Assembly: GCF_023716925.1 (NCBI RefSeq)
Contig: NZ_JAMQQG010000003.1
Span: forward strand, 54,088 to 118,087
Reading direction: 5' to 3'
DNA length: 64,000 nt
From: Frankia sp. R82
GTDB taxonomy: Bacteria; Actinomycetota; Actinomycetes; Frankiales; Frankiaceae
The notes beneath the pieces are model-generated. The model worked only from the letters and a program-made list of their open reading frames with translations. It was not told where the DNA came from and ran no database searches. The translations under genes were made by a program, and so were the position numbers. Positions 61,962-64,000 of this stretch are shown here, piece by piece; position 1 is the first letter of the stretch; every line of letters begins with the position of its first letter.

Positions 61962-62240
61962 TCAGTTGCCGCCCGCGGTCATGATGTCGGTGTTGATCTG
62001 ACTGATCTTCTGCTGCAGCTGGCCGAGCTGGGTGACCGCGTTGTCGAGCGCCGTCCTGGTCTGCGGCCAGATATCGGTACGGAACTGCACGGCAAGACCA
62101 CCGTCCCAGTTGTTCGGGTCGCTCAACAGCTGGCCCTCGTTCTTCAGGTTCTGGATCTCCTGACTGAGCCCGGAATTGATGATCTGCTGCATACGCCCGA
62201 TCGCGTCACGTGCCGTGTCGGTGGAGACAACCCGAGCCAT
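61962..62240 (-). CDS. WXG100-family type VII secretion substrate
   Basis: 92-residue all-helical protein with the canonical W-x-G turn (PNNWDGGLA) near the middle, flanked by helices DAIGRMQQIINSGLSQEIQN and ALDNAVTQLGQLQQKISQIN. Size and motif are those of ESAT-6/WXG100 proteins, which dimerise and are exported by EssC/EccC systems. It lies upstream (minus strand) of the toxin region and supports a type VII identity for the large ATPase. Confidence 0.9.
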   Translation of the reverse strand: MARVVSTDTARDAIGRMQQIINSGLSQEIQNLKNEGQLLSDPNNWDGGLAVQFRTDIWPQTRTALDNAVTQLGQLQQKISQINTDIMTAGGN

Positions 62241-62542
62241 CGATTCCCATCCCCCTGCATCGATTCAGCCGCCGCGGCCATCATAGCCACACCACACGAC
62301 CAGGCGGCGGATCTCCACCCTGACCAGGTACCTTCCACCCGGACACACCTGCAAACAGCCTGGTCAACGAGCCTGGACCAGAGGATGACCCGATGCGGCC
62401 ACCCCGGAGAGTCGCCTCTTCGCAGGCCGTCGGCGTTCTCGCCGATACTTTCCTGTCGTTCTCTCCGACGGGATCGACTTTACTGCCCCACGTTGTTGCG
62501 ACCAGCTCCGGAACAGCCGAATGCGGCCGACCACGTCTATGG
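62241..62542. other. Intergenic region between WXG100 gene and methyltransferase remnant
   Basis: About 300 bases. No coding frame or structured element was recognised; it should include the promoter of the WXG100 gene. Confidence 0.4.
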
Positions 62543-63035
62543 TCAGGTGGTCTTGCGGCCCATGCCGCAGCAGACGGCCAGCGCCCCCGGTTCGGTGCCG
62601 GGGTCGGGTCGCCACAGCGGAGTCGACACCACACCCGGTTCCAGCAGGTCGAGACCGTCGAAGAACCGGGCGATCTGCTCGCGGGTGCGGGAGTGGTATG
62701 CCTGCGCTCCGGAGTTGTCGGCGTAGTCGGCGAGGGCCGCGTCGCGGCGCGGGCTGGACTCACCGTCGTTGAGCACCAGATAGCTGCCCGGCGCAAGCGG
62801 GTCGAGCAGCCGGCGCACAAGCGAACGCGCCTGCTCGGCATCGGCGACGTGACCCATGATTGCCCAGCAGCATCAGCGCGACGGGCTGAGTGAGGTCCAG
62901 GGTCCCGGCGGCGGCCCGAAGAATCGTCTCGGGGTCGTGCACGTCCGCCTCGATAGAGGCGGTGGCCCCCTCCGGCCGGCTCGTGAGCAGGGCGCGGGCG
63001 TGCACCAGTACGAGGGCGCCCCCGGGTTGCAGACG
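62543..63035 (-). pseudogene. Truncated, frameshifted SAM-dependent methyltransferase (DUF574 type)
   Basis: Minus-strand frame one reads LVLVHARALLTSRPEGATAS to LTQPVALMLLG (63020-62862). Frame two continues from IMGHVADAEQARSLVRRLLD to LAVCCGMGRKTT-stop. Reading GGCAATCATG where GGCATCATG is expected indicates one extra base near 62860. The N-terminal half, with the SAM-binding glycines, is missing, so the gene is both truncated and shifted. A sequencing error could explain the shift but not the truncation. Confidence 0.75.
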
Positions 63036-63052
63036 TCCGCACGGGGGAACTA

Positions 63053-63616
63053 TCAGCTCGTTGGTGTCCCGGGTTCGCGGAGACCGACCGCGTCGTGCCG
63101 CCAGAACGGTTCCGGGTAGACCAGTGTCCCCGTCATCCACGGCTGATAGCCGCCAAGCGTGACGACCTGGAAGGCCTCGTCCGGAATACGCAGCGACGGC
63201 TTGCGGAAGCCCAGCTCCCCGCCGGGCGCGAAGCCGAAGCGACGGTAGTAGTCGGGGTCGCCCTCGAGGAAGACCAGTGGCACCGCGGACGCGGCGAGGA
63301 GCTCGAGACCGCGGTGGACGAGAGCCGAACCGACGCCGTTCCTCTGGTGTGCGCGTACGACCGCCAACGGGCTGAGGACCTGGACCTCGACCAGCCGCCG
63401 CGGCGCGTCGAGCAGGCCGCGGGTGAACATCACGTGGCCGATGACCTCGCCCTCGTGCTCAGCGACAAGCGAGAGGCCCTCCACCGACGTGAGGGTGGCA
63501 CGGAGGTCGTCCACCAGGTCCGCCACAACCGCCCCGTGCTCTACGCCGAACACCTGGGTGACAACGTCGCGCACCGATGCCCGATCACCGACCAGTTCGC
63601 GGCGAAGATGCACCAT
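63053..63616 (-). CDS. GNAT-family N-acetyltransferase
   Basis: 187-residue acyl-CoA-dependent acetyltransferase. The middle strand is EVIGHVMFTRGLLD, the acetyl-CoA loop is LSPLAVVRAHQRNGVGSALV (Q/RxxGxG/A), and the C-terminal part is VFLEGDPDYYRRFGFAPG, common in predicted N-acetyltransferases acting on small molecules. ATG 63616 was used; the upstream in-frame sequence belongs to the TetR remnant. It lies between two broken genes. Confidence 0.87.
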   Translation of the reverse strand: MVHLRRELVGDRASVRDVVTQVFGVEHGAVVADLVDDLRATLTSVEGLSLVAEHEGEVIGHVMFTRGLLDAPRRLVEVQVLSPLAVVRAHQRNGVGSALVHRGLELLAASAVPLVFLEGDPDYYRRFGFAPGGELGFRKPSLRIPDEAFQVVTLGGYQPWMTGTLVYPEPFWRHDAVGLREPGTPTS

Positions 63617-63668
63617 CCGGACGGTAGGGGCACCCGGTGACGACGGCAACTTTGCCCGCGCATCGTTT

Positions 63669-63950
63669 TCATGCTGTTGCGAGTGCGGCGAAGGCTGCGT
63701 CGAGCAGGTCGCCCAGGTCGAGGTGGCCCTCGGATGCTGTCCAGTGGTCGATGGCGATGTCCAGGCAGTCCAGGGCGGCGGCACTCGTACACTCTCGGCT
63801 GCAGGCCGGTCGCGCAGGGCGTCGGCTACCTGTTGGCCCCGCGGCTCGAAGGCGCCGATGACGGCGTCCTCCTTGGCCTCGAAGTAGCGCAGGAAGGTGT
63901 TGCGCGATACCCGGGCACCCTAGCCTCGGGCTTTCACCGGGGTGATCGTC
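63669..63950 (-). pseudogene. TetR-family regulator remnant
   Basis: The minus strand reads VSRNTFLRYFEAKEDAVIGA, the end of a TetR helix-turn-helix, preceded by an in-frame TAG. Further on, in another frame, ALDCLDIAIDHWTASEGHLD and LLDAAFAALATA-stop match a typical TetR C-terminus. The first HTH helix and much of the ligand domain are missing. It is a nonsense-mutated, deleted and frameshifted gene. Confidence 0.7.
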
Positions 63951-64000
63951 TGTTGGGTTGCCGCAAAGAGGAAAGTGCTCCTGAACAGGGAGGATCGGGC

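Overview
The window is high-GC DNA with dense gene packing, GTG starts, stop/start overlaps and many actinobacterial families (SARP, PucR, a short BldC-like MerR, type II PKS, WXG100/FtsK-SpoIIIE secretion). It comes from a filamentous actinomycete. A Frankia-like or other non-Streptomyces soil genus is possible, but the sequence alone does not prove it. I saw no tRNA, rRNA, CRISPR array, insertion sequence or phage gene.

Layout. 0-3.5 kb: a catabolic pair (SDR dehydrogenase and Baeyer-Villiger-type monooxygenase, coupled by a GTGA overlap) divergent from a PucR-family regulator. 3.6-8 kb: a class I terpene synthase, a small MerR-type regulator with a strong leader hairpin, and a RecD2 helicase. 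8.2-12.3 kb: a membrane ferric-reductase-like flavocytochrome and an FMN-binding protein, divergent from an OmpR-type two-component system; three GGTCAAGG direct repeats lie between them. 12.3-19.9 kb: a SnoaL-like protein, a ZIP metal transporter with an IdeR/DmdR-like iron box, a secreted metallophosphoesterase, an alditol oxidase, an SDR with an altered active site and a secreted bicovalent BBE-type flavoprotein.

20-42.5 kb is a type II polyketide gene cluster whose parts resemble actinorhodin-type (benzoisochromanequinone) genes: ABM monooxygenase, ActVI-1-like hydroxyacyl-CoA dehydrogenase, ActVA-5-like flavin monooxygenase, TetR regulator, DHA2 exporter, SARP activator, ActIV-like MBL cyclase/thioesterase, SnoaL-like protein, a complete oligopeptide-type ABC importer, DUF1684 protein, aromatase/cyclase, ActIII-like C-9 ketoreductase, KASIII-like priming protein, acyltransferase, KS-alpha, KS-beta/CLF and ACP. 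The acyltransferase plus KASIII-like protein suggest a non-acetate starter. The minimal PKS operon is preceded by a perfect 24-bp palindrome and ends in a 14-bp terminator stem.

43-48.6 kb: phosphoketolase convergent with acetate kinase (a complete xylulose-5-phosphate to acetate + ATP bypass), then a GMC oxidoreductase. 48.6-50.3 kb is largely non-coding, with small tandem repeats, a glycosidase-like remnant and a long inverted repeat. 50.3-62.3 kb is a type VII secretion/polymorphic toxin island: an EssC-like triple-ATPase protein, a frameshifted immunity paralogue, an intact immunity gene coupled to a 1684-residue Rhs/YD-repeat toxin, and two small WXG100-like proteins. 62.5-64 kb contains broken genes (a SAM-dependent methyltransferase and a TetR regulator) around an intact GNAT acetyltransferase.
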